Assembly (NCBI GenBank): GCA_963718295.1
Contig: CAVQYV010000004.1
Coordinates: forward strand, 372,001 to 436,000
Length of the DNA stretch: 64,000 nucleotides
Reading direction: 5' to 3'
Source of the DNA: CAVQYV01 sp963718295 [NCBI: uncultured Methylomirabilota bacterium]
GTDB taxonomy: Bacteria; Methylomirabilota; Methylomirabilia; CAVQYV01
Both the position numbers and the translations under genes were made by a program. Below the pieces are notes generated by a model. It was not told the origin of the DNA, did no database searches, and saw nothing but the letters and a program-made list of their open reading frames with translations. This document shows, piece after piece, positions 18,306-27,047 of this stretch; position 1 is the stretch's first letter; every line of letters begins with the position of its first letter.

Positions 18306-18506
18306 ATGGCCAGAGGCAAGGTGAAGTGGTTTAGTGACTCCAAAGGATTCGGATTCATTGAGCAAGAGGACGGAAATGAGATCTTCGTCCATTTCTCCGC
18401 CATCCAGACTGAGGGATTCAAGTCTCTGCGGAAGGTGGATGAAGTAAGCTTTGAGGTGGTTGATAGTCCCAGAGGCCCAAGGGCAGATCATGTCATGAAG
18501 TTGTGA
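18306..18506 (+). CDS. Cold-shock domain protein (CspA family)
   Basis: This is a small single-stranded nucleic-acid-binding protein, probably an RNA chaperone. The 66-residue product has the CSD core [20 protein letters not shown] with RNP1 (KGFGFI) and RNP2 (EIFVHFSAI). The C-terminal part, including RADHVMKL, is typical of the family. GGGGGAGAAAGG precedes the ATG. It stands alone between two degraded minus-strand genes. Confidence 0.95.
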   Translation: MARGKVKWFSDSKGFGFIEQEDGNEIFVHFSAIQTEGFKSLRKVDEVSFEVVDSPRGPRADHVMKL

Positions 18507-18909
18507 TTCATAGGAGCTCCGTTGATTATGGGCAGAATCCCCGTCTCTGTTGCCCGTGTCCTATTTCCATCCTGTTTCCCAGTGGCCAAAGCCACTCCCA
18601 TGCCTTTCCGCTCGCCCTTGGGGAGTCTCCCACGGCGATTCAGGCGCCATGCCCAAACGAGAACTCCCTCGCCGCAGGGAAGCTACATGCCCAACTGAGG
18701 CTCCAAGGCAGCCACACCGCGGCCAAGCGAAAAAAACAACGAAGATTCGTGCATGCGAAGATTGGCTGTCAGCCAAGAGGCATTGCCCAAAGCCATAGGG
18801 CGAGCTTCTGTGGGAATCTGCGTCCATCAAAGGCCTTGCCGGGCGAGGCCAAAGGAATCCCGCGCCTTCGCGGGGCGTATGTCGTGAGGCGCACCTTATC
18901 CAACGCCCT
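18507..18909. other. Intergenic stretch without a recognisable gene
   Basis: No open frame here looks like protein. It contains two GC hairpins downstream (minus-strand sense) of the broken methyltransferase: CCCGCG/CGCGGG with a 4-base loop near 18868 and GGCCT/AGGCC near 18840. Neither is followed by a T-run. Confidence 0.5.
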
Positions 18910-19698
18910 CTATTTGAGCAGTTGGATTGCCTGGTAGTAACTGAGCGAACGGAGCCAAGGGAGGGCACGAAACAGTGACTCATCCCGTCGGTGGAGCCTG
19001 GCTTCCCAGGAGGAGAGGAGAGGGAGGCGGCGAAGTTCGAAGAGCATGGCGGTGCCAACCCGCCCAACCCGTGAGAAAATCCCGGCCATGAGCTCGAAAT
19101 CCTTCCGTGTAAGAGGGTGTTCGGTTCTGACAACGTAAGATCCCAAAGTGACGGGCGAGATAGCGAGGAACCCACATCATGACGGGATTTAGGGCAGTCG
19201 TTTCGATAAAGACTTCTTGACCTTCGGCCTTTGCGCAGGACCCGGAAGATCTCGTGAAGACAGAGGGGCAGATCGGTATGATGGAGGGCGTCTATGCCCA
19301 CTATCACATCAAAGCTTTCATCTGGAAAGTCCAGGTCCTCCGCTGGCATTTCCCGAAACCCGATCCGCTCCGCCACCTGATTGAGAAGGGCATTTTGACG
19401 GGCAATATCCAGGGCCAGGGAGGACAAGTCGATACCCGTGACTTTCCTGGCTCCTCTCAGCGCCCATACGATAGCGCTCTTTCCCCGGCCGCAGCATAGA
19501 CCGAGCACGGTCTTGCCTTGGATATTCCCCAAGAGATCAAAAAAATACCGGATCCTCAGCAATGGAATGAAGCAAGTCCTGGGGAGAGATGCGAGTCACG
19601 CCGAATTGGGGGTTTCTGGCGAGGTCGTCCCGTAGACGGGCATCGAAGAAATCAGTCTCATAATGCTGGATTTCCGTCCGCTTTTTCACTTTGGTCAA
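18910..19698 (-). pseudogene. Class I SAM-dependent methyltransferase broken by three frameshifts
   Basis: Starting from a TTG at 19698 or GTG at 19689, the minus strand reads RTEIQHYETDFFDARLRDD and SIAEDPVF. It then shifts at the T-run matching 19539-19545 to FDLLGNIQGKTVLGLCCGRG (SAM motif I), GIDLSSLALDIARQNA and DESFDVIVGIDALHHT. A second shift near 19227 gives EVFIETTALNPVMMWVPRYL. A third near 19141 gives SYVVRTEHPLTRKDFELMAG and a natural end QAIQLLK at 18910. Removing one base at each site yields a continuous protein of about 260 residues. The target is unknown. Decay or poor sequence are both possible. Confidence 0.72.
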
Positions 19699-20232
19699 TC
19701 TTTCGCCAAGATACGTCAACCATCCTATATCATCTCCGAGGAATGCATGCAGACCGAAAAGGGATGCTGATGCATCGCACGGATATATGGGAGTCAATTT
19801 CATCCTGGCCATTGCCGAGAAATTCACTGACCCCTTGACGGACAGTCCGGGTTGATCTATAAGAGCCAGCGGAACCGAAGGCGTGCCCGGAGAACGGATC
19901 TACATATTTGATGGCGATGGCAGGCAAGAACGGGAAGTGTCTGGCAAAACGGGGGTTTGTGGCGGATCCCTGGGGTTGGGGGCGGGCTCTTTGTGTTGCC
20001 GGAGCGTGCCTTGCAAGATGGTCCTTCCGGTGGGGTCAAGGGACACATAAGAATCGGTATCTCCTTCATCTTTGAGGGGGGCCGGCCTGTGGACGGGGAC
20101 CTTGACTGTGCTTGCGGCCAGGCAGCCAGCATGAAGGGCGGGAGGTATACCCTGCATGATCAGGGATGGTGGGATGTGGTGTCCGTAAACAGATGACGAG
20201 AAGGCAAATAGACGAGAAGAGAGGGAGCGAAA
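19699..20232. other. Intergenic stretch upstream of the creatininase gene
   Basis: I see no gene I can name. A + strand frame at 19957-20196 starts with GTG and includes KGHIRIGISFIFEGG and GRYTLHDQGWWDVVSVNR, which looks mildly protein-like but lacks a ribosome site and any family resemblance that I recognise. It may be a remnant. The last 30 bases supply the ribosome site GAAGAGAGGGAGCG for the next gene. Confidence 0.4.
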
Positions 20233-21045
20233 ATGATCCATCGGGCGAGAGGGAACAAATACATGTATGGCGAGCTTACCTGGCCGGAAATGAAAGAGGC
20301 AATAGCCCAGCAGCGGGTCGTACTCCTGCCGATAGGGACGATCGAAAATCATGGGCACCACCTCTTTCTGGAGACAGACAACTTCCTGGTCACCCATGTG
20401 TGCCGAGCCACGGCTGAGAAAATTCCCGAGGAGGTGCTGGTCATGCCACTGGTGCCTTATGGCTTCAATTGGCACCACATCGACTTCCCTGGGACCATCG
20501 GGATCCAGGCGGATCATTTCATCCATTATTGTCTGGATATCACAAAGAGCGTCGCATACCACGGGTTCAAGAAGATTCTCATCGTCGACGGCCATGGCTC
20601 CAATGTTCCCTTCCTTGACATTGTGGCGCGCCGCACTATACTGGAGACGGAGGCGCTGTGCGCCTCCTTCATCTATACTGCCCTGGTGGGAGACTTCCTG
20701 AAGGAGATACGGGAGTCACCCTTCCCCGGGGGGATGGCCCATGCCGATGAGCTGGAGACCTCTCTGACCTTGCATCTGGAGAAGGAGAGAGCAAATATGT
20801 CCCTGGCCAAAAAGGAAATAGGCATGTTGCCTTCCGAGTTCATTTGGCACGATCTGGCGGGTGGCTCTCCAGTGGCGATGATGGAGTGGTGGAGCACTTT
20901 TTCCCAGAGCGGGGTGTTGGGAGATCCTACCACGGCCACGGAGGAGAAAGGGAGGGCGATTTTCGAGAAGGTGATTGAACGGATGGTTGAGCTGGTGAAA
21001 GAATTCAAGGCTCGACCCATTCGGCCTCGACGGGATCAGCATTGA
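20233..21045 (+). CDS. Creatininase-family metal-dependent amidohydrolase
   Basis: The 270-residue product has the family's metal and catalytic pattern. LLPIGTIENHGHHLFLETD (about 31-49) corresponds to the usual GSxEqHGpHLPLxTD. HHIDFPGTIG (81-90), DGHGSN (119-124, usually NGHGGN) and GGMAHADELETSLTL (167-180) follow. Family members open cyclic amides or formamides: creatininase, the FAPy deformylase ArfB, and mycofactocin MftE. The substrate here is unknown. It has no signal peptide, so the enzyme is cytoplasmic, although the following three genes encode exported proteins. The downstream gene starts at its stop (TGATG), indicating coupling. Confidence 0.85.
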   Translation: MIHRARGNKYMYGELTWPEMKEAIAQQRVVLLPIGTIENHGHHLFLETDNFLVTHVCRATAEKIPEEVLVMPLVPYGFNWHHIDFPGTIGIQADHFIHYCLDITKSVAYHGFKKILIVDGHGSNVPFLDIVARRTILETEALCASFIYTALVGDFLKEIRESPFPGGMAHADELETSLTLHLEKERANMSLAKKEIGMLPSEFIWHDLAGGSPVAMMEWWSTFSQSGVLGDPTTATEEKGRAIFEKVIERMVELVKEFKARPIRPRRDQH

Positions 21046-21638
21046 TGAATTGGCGCACGAGCAAACTGCAAAAGAGAAAAGATGGGAGATTTCTACCATT
21101 CCTTGCCAGGCAGGGCCTCCCGTGGTTTCTCTTTTTGGCAACCCTGGGTTGGGTCTGGGGATTCCCCCTCAGGGGTGAGACACAGATACTGGGCGGCCCT
21201 GCCAGCCAACTGGAGCGAGCCAAGGAATTCAGCGGGCATGCAAGTCCCTATGTGGCGGTAGGATTGCGGATGGGGGAGAAGGCCATGAAGAGGCTGGGTT
21301 CGGACAAATACACGGGGATGACCATCCAGGTGGAATGCATTCCCAGGGCTCCGTATTGTATGCTGATCGATGGCCTTCAGCTCTCCACCGGTTGTACCTT
21401 TGGAAATCGTACGATCGAGTTCATTCCCGCGCCCCGGATCCGCGTCATCTTCACCAATACGCAGACGAGAGAAAAGGTCAGCTATGTGCCGGCCGAGGGC
21501 CTCAGGACCATGATCGAGGAGTGGTCAAGGACCTGGAAGAGCGAAGAGACGGTCGCCCTCTTGATCTATGCAGTTCCATCGGAGTCTTTGCTCTTTCGGG
21601 AAGTGAAGCCGCAAGAAGGGACTGCAAACATAAAGTAG
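21045..21638 (+). CDS. Exported FmdE-like protein
   Basis: The 197-residue product has a basic N-terminus and a hydrophobic segment (WFLFLATLGWVWGF, about residues 27-40), so it is exported or membrane-anchored. The rest resembles the FmdE domain (PF02663, found with formylmethanofuran dehydrogenases): HASPYVAVGLRMGEKAM, then CMLIDGLQLSTGCTFGN. In typical FmdE the first motif is H-x-C-P/G; here the cysteine is serine. The second motif keeps both cysteines. Export of an FmdE domain is unusual. Function is unknown, perhaps metal or cofactor binding. The start ATG overlaps the creatininase stop. Confidence 0.65.
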   Translation: MNWRTSKLQKRKDGRFLPFLARQGLPWFLFLATLGWVWGFPLRGETQILGGPASQLERAKEFSGHASPYVAVGLRMGEKAMKRLGSDKYTGMTIQVECIPRAPYCMLIDGLQLSTGCTFGNRTIEFIPAPRIRVIFTNTQTREKVSYVPAEGLRTMIEEWSRTWKSEETVALLIYAVPSESLLFREVKPQEGTANIK

Positions 21639-21908
21639 AATGGATTTGGGGGGTGTAGAGCATACCGGTGATATCGTAAGGATTTCAAAGAAAAGGAGGC
21701 ATAGGGACCGAATTTCCTCCGGCGGAAAAATGGGTTCCGGTAAGATCTGACCACGGGGTCTTGTCAGGGGAAAGGGGTTGGGGTACACTTGGGGGGTTCG
21801 AACTTGAAGTCGAGGGGAATCCCGATGGAGAGTAGGGTAGCATAGGCTTGGGCTGACCCTCGAAGCGTAGGATTTCACTGTAAGATTCAGAAAGGAGAAT
21901 AGGGGGAG

Positions 21909-22736
21909 ATGGCAAAAAGAAGTTCTATGTGGATGAGGGTAGGTCTTTCACTCCTGGGAATCATGATTGTCCTTTCGGGCTCGCAAGAGTTGCGCGCGGA
22001 GCCGTCTCAAGATGCCTCGGCCGTGGCCAACCAGTTCCTGCAGGCAGTCAGCCAGGGCGATTCGGCACGCGCTTTCGAGCTTTGCTCTTCGGGCCTCCGC
22101 CGAGGAAAGACGGCAGAGGACTTCCTCAAGTCGCCGGAGATCGCAGACACCTTCTCCGGTATGAAATCCTGGGAGACAGTGCGGGTCTTGGAGAAGGGAA
22201 GCACGCTGACTATCCTGGTTAAGCTGTTGCGGGGCGAAGGAAAGGAGGGGATGCGGGCGATTGGGATCGGCTGCCTCAAAACGAGCAGCGGGTTTCGGGT
22301 CCGGGACTTTTCCCTGAGTCCATGGGTTTCTTCGGAGGCACGATTTCTCAGGTATCTTGCCGACTTATACGCCCGCATGGATTCTCTCGACTTGGCGGAG
22401 CAAGAGACACAAAAGGCCTACTCCCTCGACCCTAACGATCCCAAGGTTTCGGGATTCCTGGGCTACGTTTACCTGGAAAAGAAGGTCAAACTCGACGAGG
22501 CGCAACGGCTGATCCAGGCGGCCCACGAGAAGGAGCCGAATGATCCGGAGTTCATGGATTTTTTGGGGTGGGCCAACCACATCGCCAACAAGAGGCAGGA
22601 ATCTGTGGATTGGTTCGATAAGGCGAGGGCAGCCTTTGAAAAGACGGAGGGTTATCTGTCGAGTCCCGAGTACGTCCGTTTCTCGTCCCATGTAGACAAG
22701 GCCAAGGCGAAGGGATGGACTCCCACTCAGACCTAA
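21909..22736 (+). CDS. Exported tetratricopeptide-repeat protein
   Basis: The 275-residue product starts with a Sec signal (VGLSLLGIMIVLSGSQELRA, cut after about residue 30). It is followed by a region of about 100 residues resembling an NTF2/DUF4019-like fold (ANQFLQAVSQGDSARAFELC, VLEKGSTLTILVKLL). TPR-like helices come next (LADLYARMDSLDLAEQETQK, PKVSGFLGYVYLEKKVKLDE, then PEFMDFLGWANHIANKRQES). It probably acts as a periplasmic scaffold. AAAGGAGAATAGGGGGAG precedes the ATG. It sits between the FmdE-like and DUF362 genes, suggesting a shared exported system. Confidence 0.7.
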   Translation: MAKRSSMWMRVGLSLLGIMIVLSGSQELRAEPSQDASAVANQFLQAVSQGDSARAFELCSSGLRRGKTAEDFLKSPEIADTFSGMKSWETVRVLEKGSTLTILVKLLRGEGKEGMRAIGIGCLKTSSGFRVRDFSLSPWVSSEARFLRYLADLYARMDSLDLAEQETQKAYSLDPNDPKVSGFLGYVYLEKKVKLDEAQRLIQAAHEKEPNDPEFMDFLGWANHIANKRQESVDWFDKARAAFEKTEGYLSSPEYVRFSSHVDKAKAKGWTPTQT

Positions 22737-22795
22737 GATGAGATCTGGATTTGCATGGCAAGTTGACCGCAGACTCGTGTCAGGGAGGTAAGATA

Positions 22796-23959
22796 ATGAT
22801 GAAAAAGGCCTTAGTACAGGCGATGACCATCTTCGTTTCGTTGCTGATAGGAACCGCGATGAGCCTCGGGGCCGAGAAGCCTACGGTGGCCATCGTGAAG
22901 GCAGCGAAACATGATCTGGTTGCCGAAAGCTGGAGGATGAACTGGGAACGAAGCATCTCCCAGGGGGTGAATACCACAAGGAAATTTGACTACTTGCGGG
23001 CAGAATGGTCGAAGGAAAGTGAGAAGGCCATTGAGGCCATGGTGCGTGATGCGGTGGAGCTGGCCGGAGGATGGCCAGTGAAGGCGGGCGATGTGGTCCT
23101 GATCAAGCCCAATCTGGTGGCTTCCATGTTCTTCCTCTGGTACAGTGGAAAGCTTACGGAGGAGGATTATCAGGCGTGTCTCACCGATCCCCGCGTCGTT
23201 CGGGCCTTGGCGGTTATGGCTAAGGAATCCGGGGCCAGTCGGATCATGATCGGAGAGGGTCCGGCGGCCGGCGATGGTTGGGCCGCATATATGCAATGTG
23301 GATATGTAACCATGGCAGAGGATTTGGAAAAGGAAGGGGTGAAGGTGGAATTGCTGGATTTCACCGATGAACCCTACACCTGGGTGAAATCCAAGGGCCT
23401 GGCCAACCCCGAATATGCCGTCCCCAAGGTAGCGACCGAGGCCACTTGCCTCATCAGCGTTCCGGCCCTCAAGACCCACTCCATGACGGGGGTGACCGTG
23501 AGCCTCAAGAATGTGGCGGTGGGGTTGATGGCTGGCCGCGTGTATGGGTTTTTCAAGTACGGAGCACCTCACCAGAAGATCCCGGAATGGATTGTTGACA
23601 TGGCCTCCATATTCAAGATTCACTATACGGTAGTGGATGGGATCTGGGGTATGGAAGGCAATGGTCCTTTGAATGGAGAGCCAGTCAATATGGACCTGAT
23701 CATCGCGGGGGCGGATCCTGTGGCGACAGATGCCGTCTGCACCGCAATTATGGGCTTCAATCCCAAGAACATCGGTCATATCACCATGGCCGCCCAGAAC
23801 GGATTGGGGGTTGACGACTTGAATCAAATTACGGTGGAGGGTGAACAGGTCGCGGCTGTGGCCAAGAAATTCAAGGTGGTACCCGAGGACAATCGGTGGC
23901 CCTCCGAATATGGGGGAGTCAAGAATTGGGATGAGAGGCTAACCCTTTCCAGCAAATAG
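22796..23959 (+). CDS. Exported DUF362-domain protein
   Basis: The 387-residue product carries a Sec signal (ALVQAMTIFVSLLIGTAMSL, cut near LGA-EK) and one DUF362 domain. Signature segments are GDVVLIKPNLVASMF, ESGASRIMIGEGPA, VPALKTHSMTGVTVSLKN, VVDGIWGMEGNGP and GADPVATDAVCTAIMGFNP. DUF362 has no firmly assigned reaction. Many members carry ferredoxin-type clusters, but no CxxCxxC set is present here. Start ATG 22796 follows CAGGGAGGTAAGAT; an ATG directly after it is also possible. It is a paralogue of the tandem protein downstream. Confidence 0.82.
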   Translation: MMKKALVQAMTIFVSLLIGTAMSLGAEKPTVAIVKAAKHDLVAESWRMNWERSISQGVNTTRKFDYLRAEWSKESEKAIEAMVRDAVELAGGWPVKAGDVVLIKPNLVASMFFLWYSGKLTEEDYQACLTDPRVVRALAVMAKESGASRIMIGEGPAAGDGWAAYMQCGYVTMAEDLEKEGVKVELLDFTDEPYTWVKSKGLANPEYAVPKVATEATCLISVPALKTHSMTGVTVSLKNVAVGLMAGRVYGFFKYGAPHQKIPEWIVDMASIFKIHYTVVDGIWGMEGNGPLNGEPVNMDLIIAGADPVATDAVCTAIMGFNPKNIGHITMAAQNGLGVDDLNQITVEGEQVAAVAKKFKVVPEDNRWPSEYGGVKNWDERLTLSSK

Positions 23960-24335
23960 AAAACCATCTGGAGAATTGGGAATCCCAAAGAGCCTGGCAG
24001 GACTTCCCAGGCTGGTGCTTGGCTGCTCGGTGCAAAAAACTGTTGACAATGAGCCCGTGGTATTGATAGAAAGGAATCGCTTCTGGGCCGATAAGGGCCA
24101 CGACTCTGCAAGTAAACTTCTCGCCTGTCTCAGATGTTCAATTACCTTGTTTCCAATCTCCGGAGGAGTGTCTTTATCTCCTGGATTGGTGTTGGAAGGA
24201 GGTGATAGAGGCAAGGCACCTGAGTGGTCCATATCTTGAGATGAAGGGAGGTGACAAGGAGACGATTTCTTGCCAAGGTGGAGGTTTGTTCAAACCATCA
24301 ATGCTGGTAGGATGTAGAGAATTTGAGGAGTGGCC
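23960..24335. promoter_or_regulatory. Gap between DUF362 genes with a hairpin and a weak promoter-like site
   Basis: An inverted pair AGCCTGG / CCAGGCT lies near 23992-24015, without a T-run. A perfect TTGACA stands at 24043-24048, but the best -10 candidates 16-18 bases on (GATAGA, TAGAAA) are poor. The tandem gene may have its own promoter here. GAGGAG at 24325-24330 is its ribosome site. No gene is seen. Confidence 0.35.
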
Positions 24336-26685
24336 ATGAGAAAAACTTTGTTACTATCGATTCTGGCCCTGTTGGCCATGAGCTTGATGACTGGAACGGC
24401 GCTGGCCAAGGTCTCCATCGTCAAGGCCGATAATATCGACCTCTGTTTGAAGACCTATAAGTTCAACACCGACCGGACTTTCATGCAGGCTGCCGTCCCC
24501 GGCCGTGAGATGGATGTCATCTGTGCCGAGTGGACCAAGGAGTCCGAGGAATACATCGGCAAGCTGACCCGGGAGGCGGTGGAGCTGGCGGGTGACTGGC
24601 CGGTGAAGTCGGGCGATGTGGTATTGTTCAAGATTAACACCGTCATCTCCTTCACCGACTTCTGGAAGATGTGGGGGTATGCGCCTCACGCCAGCAAGGA
24701 TCCCCTCAAGATCCTGTGTCAGACGACGGATCCCCGCGTGGTCCGTGAGCTGTGCAAGATGGCCCACGAGTCAGGGGCCAGCCGGATCGTCATCGGTGAG
24801 GCCTCCAATGCGGGGCATGCCCTGGCCGCCATGCAGGGGTATGGCTACAATCATATGGTGGCAGATCTGGCCAAAGAGGGAATCGCTGTAGAGCTTCTGG
24901 ACTTCGATGATCCCGCTGCCTCGCCGGTGGTGTGGGTAGATACCCTCGGGCTCTGCAACAAAGAATATGCCATCCCCAAGATAGTGGCGGAAGAGGCGGA
25001 TGTCCTGATCAACGTGGCCCAACCCAAGTGCCACACGGTGGGCGGAATTACCTGCAGCCTGAAGCTCTGCACCGTGGGCCTGATGACTGCCCAGGTGTAT
25101 GGGACCTTCAAGCTGGCAGCCCCCCACCTGAAGTACGCGGAGTGGGCGGTAGACATCAACACCATCAAGAAAAAAGGCGGTTCCGGAACCATCCTGGTGG
25201 ACTACACCGTGATTGATGCCCTCTCCATCGGCGAGGCCGAGCAGGGTGCGGTGGGACCGGACACCTTCCCCGTCAACCTGGGACTGATCCTGGCGGGAAA
25301 GGGCGCCTTGGAGCCCGATATCGTGATGACGGCCATCATGGGCTTCAATCCCCAGAACTATGGGCAGTTCCGCCTGGCTGAGCAGCATGGTTTAGGCACG
25401 GCGGATCTCTGCCAGATCGAGGTGGTAGGCAAGAAGGTATCCGAGGTTCGCGAGAAGGTGAACCCGCCCATGCATGCCTGGAGGTGGCCGTCATCGGCTG
25501 GCAGCATCCTGGCCTGGGATAACGCCTATGACCCTCCAGCCTTCAGCGGTGAGGCCAAGGCCAAGGTAGGCATCGTCAAGGCTGATAATATGGACCTGGC
25601 TCTCAATACCGCAGAAGATCAATACCGCCAGGACCTTCATGCAGGCCTGCTATCCGGGCCGCAAGATGGATATCATCCGGGTGGAGTGGAGCAAGGAGTC
25701 GGAGGAGTACATCGGCAAGCTGACCCGGGAGGCGATTGAGCTGGCGGGCAACTTCCCGGTGAAGAAGGGCGATGTCGTTTACATCAAGCCCAACCTGGTT
25801 AACTCCTATGTCGATATGCATGAATGCCAGGCATTGACCTCTCCGGAGCAGCAGGCGCACCAGACCGATGTCCGCATCGCGCGGGAGATCTGCAAGATCG
25901 CCTGGGAGGCCGGGGCCAAGAAGATCATCATCGGTGAGGGAACTCGATCCGGTGCCGATTCCGCCTCCCTGGCCCACTGGGGTTACTATGCTATGGCAGA
26001 TGAGCTCAACGCCCAGGGAATGAGGATCGTGATCGAGCCGGTAGGTGAGGCGCCCTATACCTGGGTGAAGACGCTGGGCCTGTGCAATGCGGAGTATGCG
26101 ATGCCCACCTCCTTCATGAAGGAAGTGGATGTCCTGATCTCCGTGCCCCAGATGAAGTGTCATACCGTGGCTGGGACTTCCCTGTCCCTGAAGAACACCA
26201 CCATCGGCCTGCCGACCCACAAGGTCTATGGTACCTTCAAGCTGGCCCTGCCCCACCTGAAGTATGCGGAGATGTCGACCGAGATCAACGCCCTCCGCAA
26301 GAAGGACGGCAAGGGTACCATGCTGATCGACTACGTGGTGGTGGATGCCCTCTGGGCCGGTGAGGGTGATCAGGGCGGCGCCTGGGGTGGACCGGGGTCC
26401 TTCCCCGTTCCCATGGGCCTGATCATTGCGGGCTCCGACTGCGTGGCGACCGACTGCGTGACCACGGCAGTGATGGGCTTCAATCCGCACAACTATGGCC
26501 AGTATCGCATGGCGGCCCAGTATGGCCTGGGCTGCAACGACCTGAGCAAGATCGAGGTCGTGGGCAAGTCCATCAAAGAGGTGCAGGAGAAGCTGGTGGC
26601 TCCCATGCACACCTGGAGATGGCCGTCCGAGGCTGACCAAACCCTGGCCTGGGATGAGATCTGGCCTCTGCCTTGCGACAAATAG
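24336..26685 (+). CDS. Exported tandem-DUF362 protein (two domains), frameshifted between domains
   Basis: A Sec signal (LLLSILALLAMSLMTGTALA) is followed by two DUF362 domains that are close copies of each other. Domain 1 has EYIGKLTREAVELAGDWPVK, ESGASRIVIGEAS, QPKCHTVGGITCSLKLC and AIMGFNPQNYGQF. Domain 2 has EYIGKLTREAIELAGNFPVK, KCHTVAGTSLSLKNTTIGL, DCVATDCVTTAVMGFNP. In domain 1 the usual DPVATD motif reads GALEPD, so it may be degenerate. The frame changes by one base at 25608-25611 (one base too many). Correcting it gives a 782-residue protein that aligns without gap to domain 1 (LNTQKINTARTFMQ against LKTYKFNTDRTFMQ). As read, domain 1 ends at 25739. A strong terminator follows. Confidence 0.8.
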
Positions 26686-26713
26686 CACAGGGCTAAATCT
26701 TTTGCCCAAGATA

Positions 26714-26747
26714 AGGAGGGTTGCCTTCGGGCAACCCTCCTTTTTTT
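26714..26747 (+). terminator. Strong rho-independent terminator
   Basis: A 12-bp perfect stem (AGGAGGGTTGCC / GGCAACCCTCCT) with a TTCG tetraloop is followed by seven T. It lies 29 bases after the tandem-DUF362 stop and ends the island's transcript. The 300 bases from 26748 to 27047 hold no gene I can support. Confidence 0.95.
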
Positions 26748-27047
26748 ATCCGTACGGGGAAGTTACTTCGCGTATTTCGACAGATTCCGGCTTCCTGCCC
26801 ATTTCACCATTGCATTTCCGTCCTTTTCTCGGATGGTCTGGAACAAGACGGATGTCGCTCGATTGGCTCATGAAGGGAACCATGGCCCCCACCGCCGGTC
26901 CGAGGATGAAGATAAACGGGGTCATTCCCATAAGACAGACGGGGCCGGGGCCATCCCATCATTCAGTGGGATCGGGTGCAAGAATCGGAGAGGAAGGACA
27001 GGAAATGGCAATCTCATGTTCCTTGATGAAAGGGAGGATCAACTTAC

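Noticed and set aside
19900-20595. Minus-strand frame opposite the creatininase start
   Set aside because: Antisense shadow of a clear gene, low-complexity His/Pro-rich product.
21770-21830. GGGTTCGAAC stretch as the T-arm of a tRNA
   Set aside because: No acceptor or anticodon stem can be formed around it.
26746-26931. Minus-strand frame with MTPFIFILGPAVGAMVPF, like a transporter fragment
   Set aside because: Stops lie just upstream, only one hydrophobic segment, no family match I can name; probably chance.
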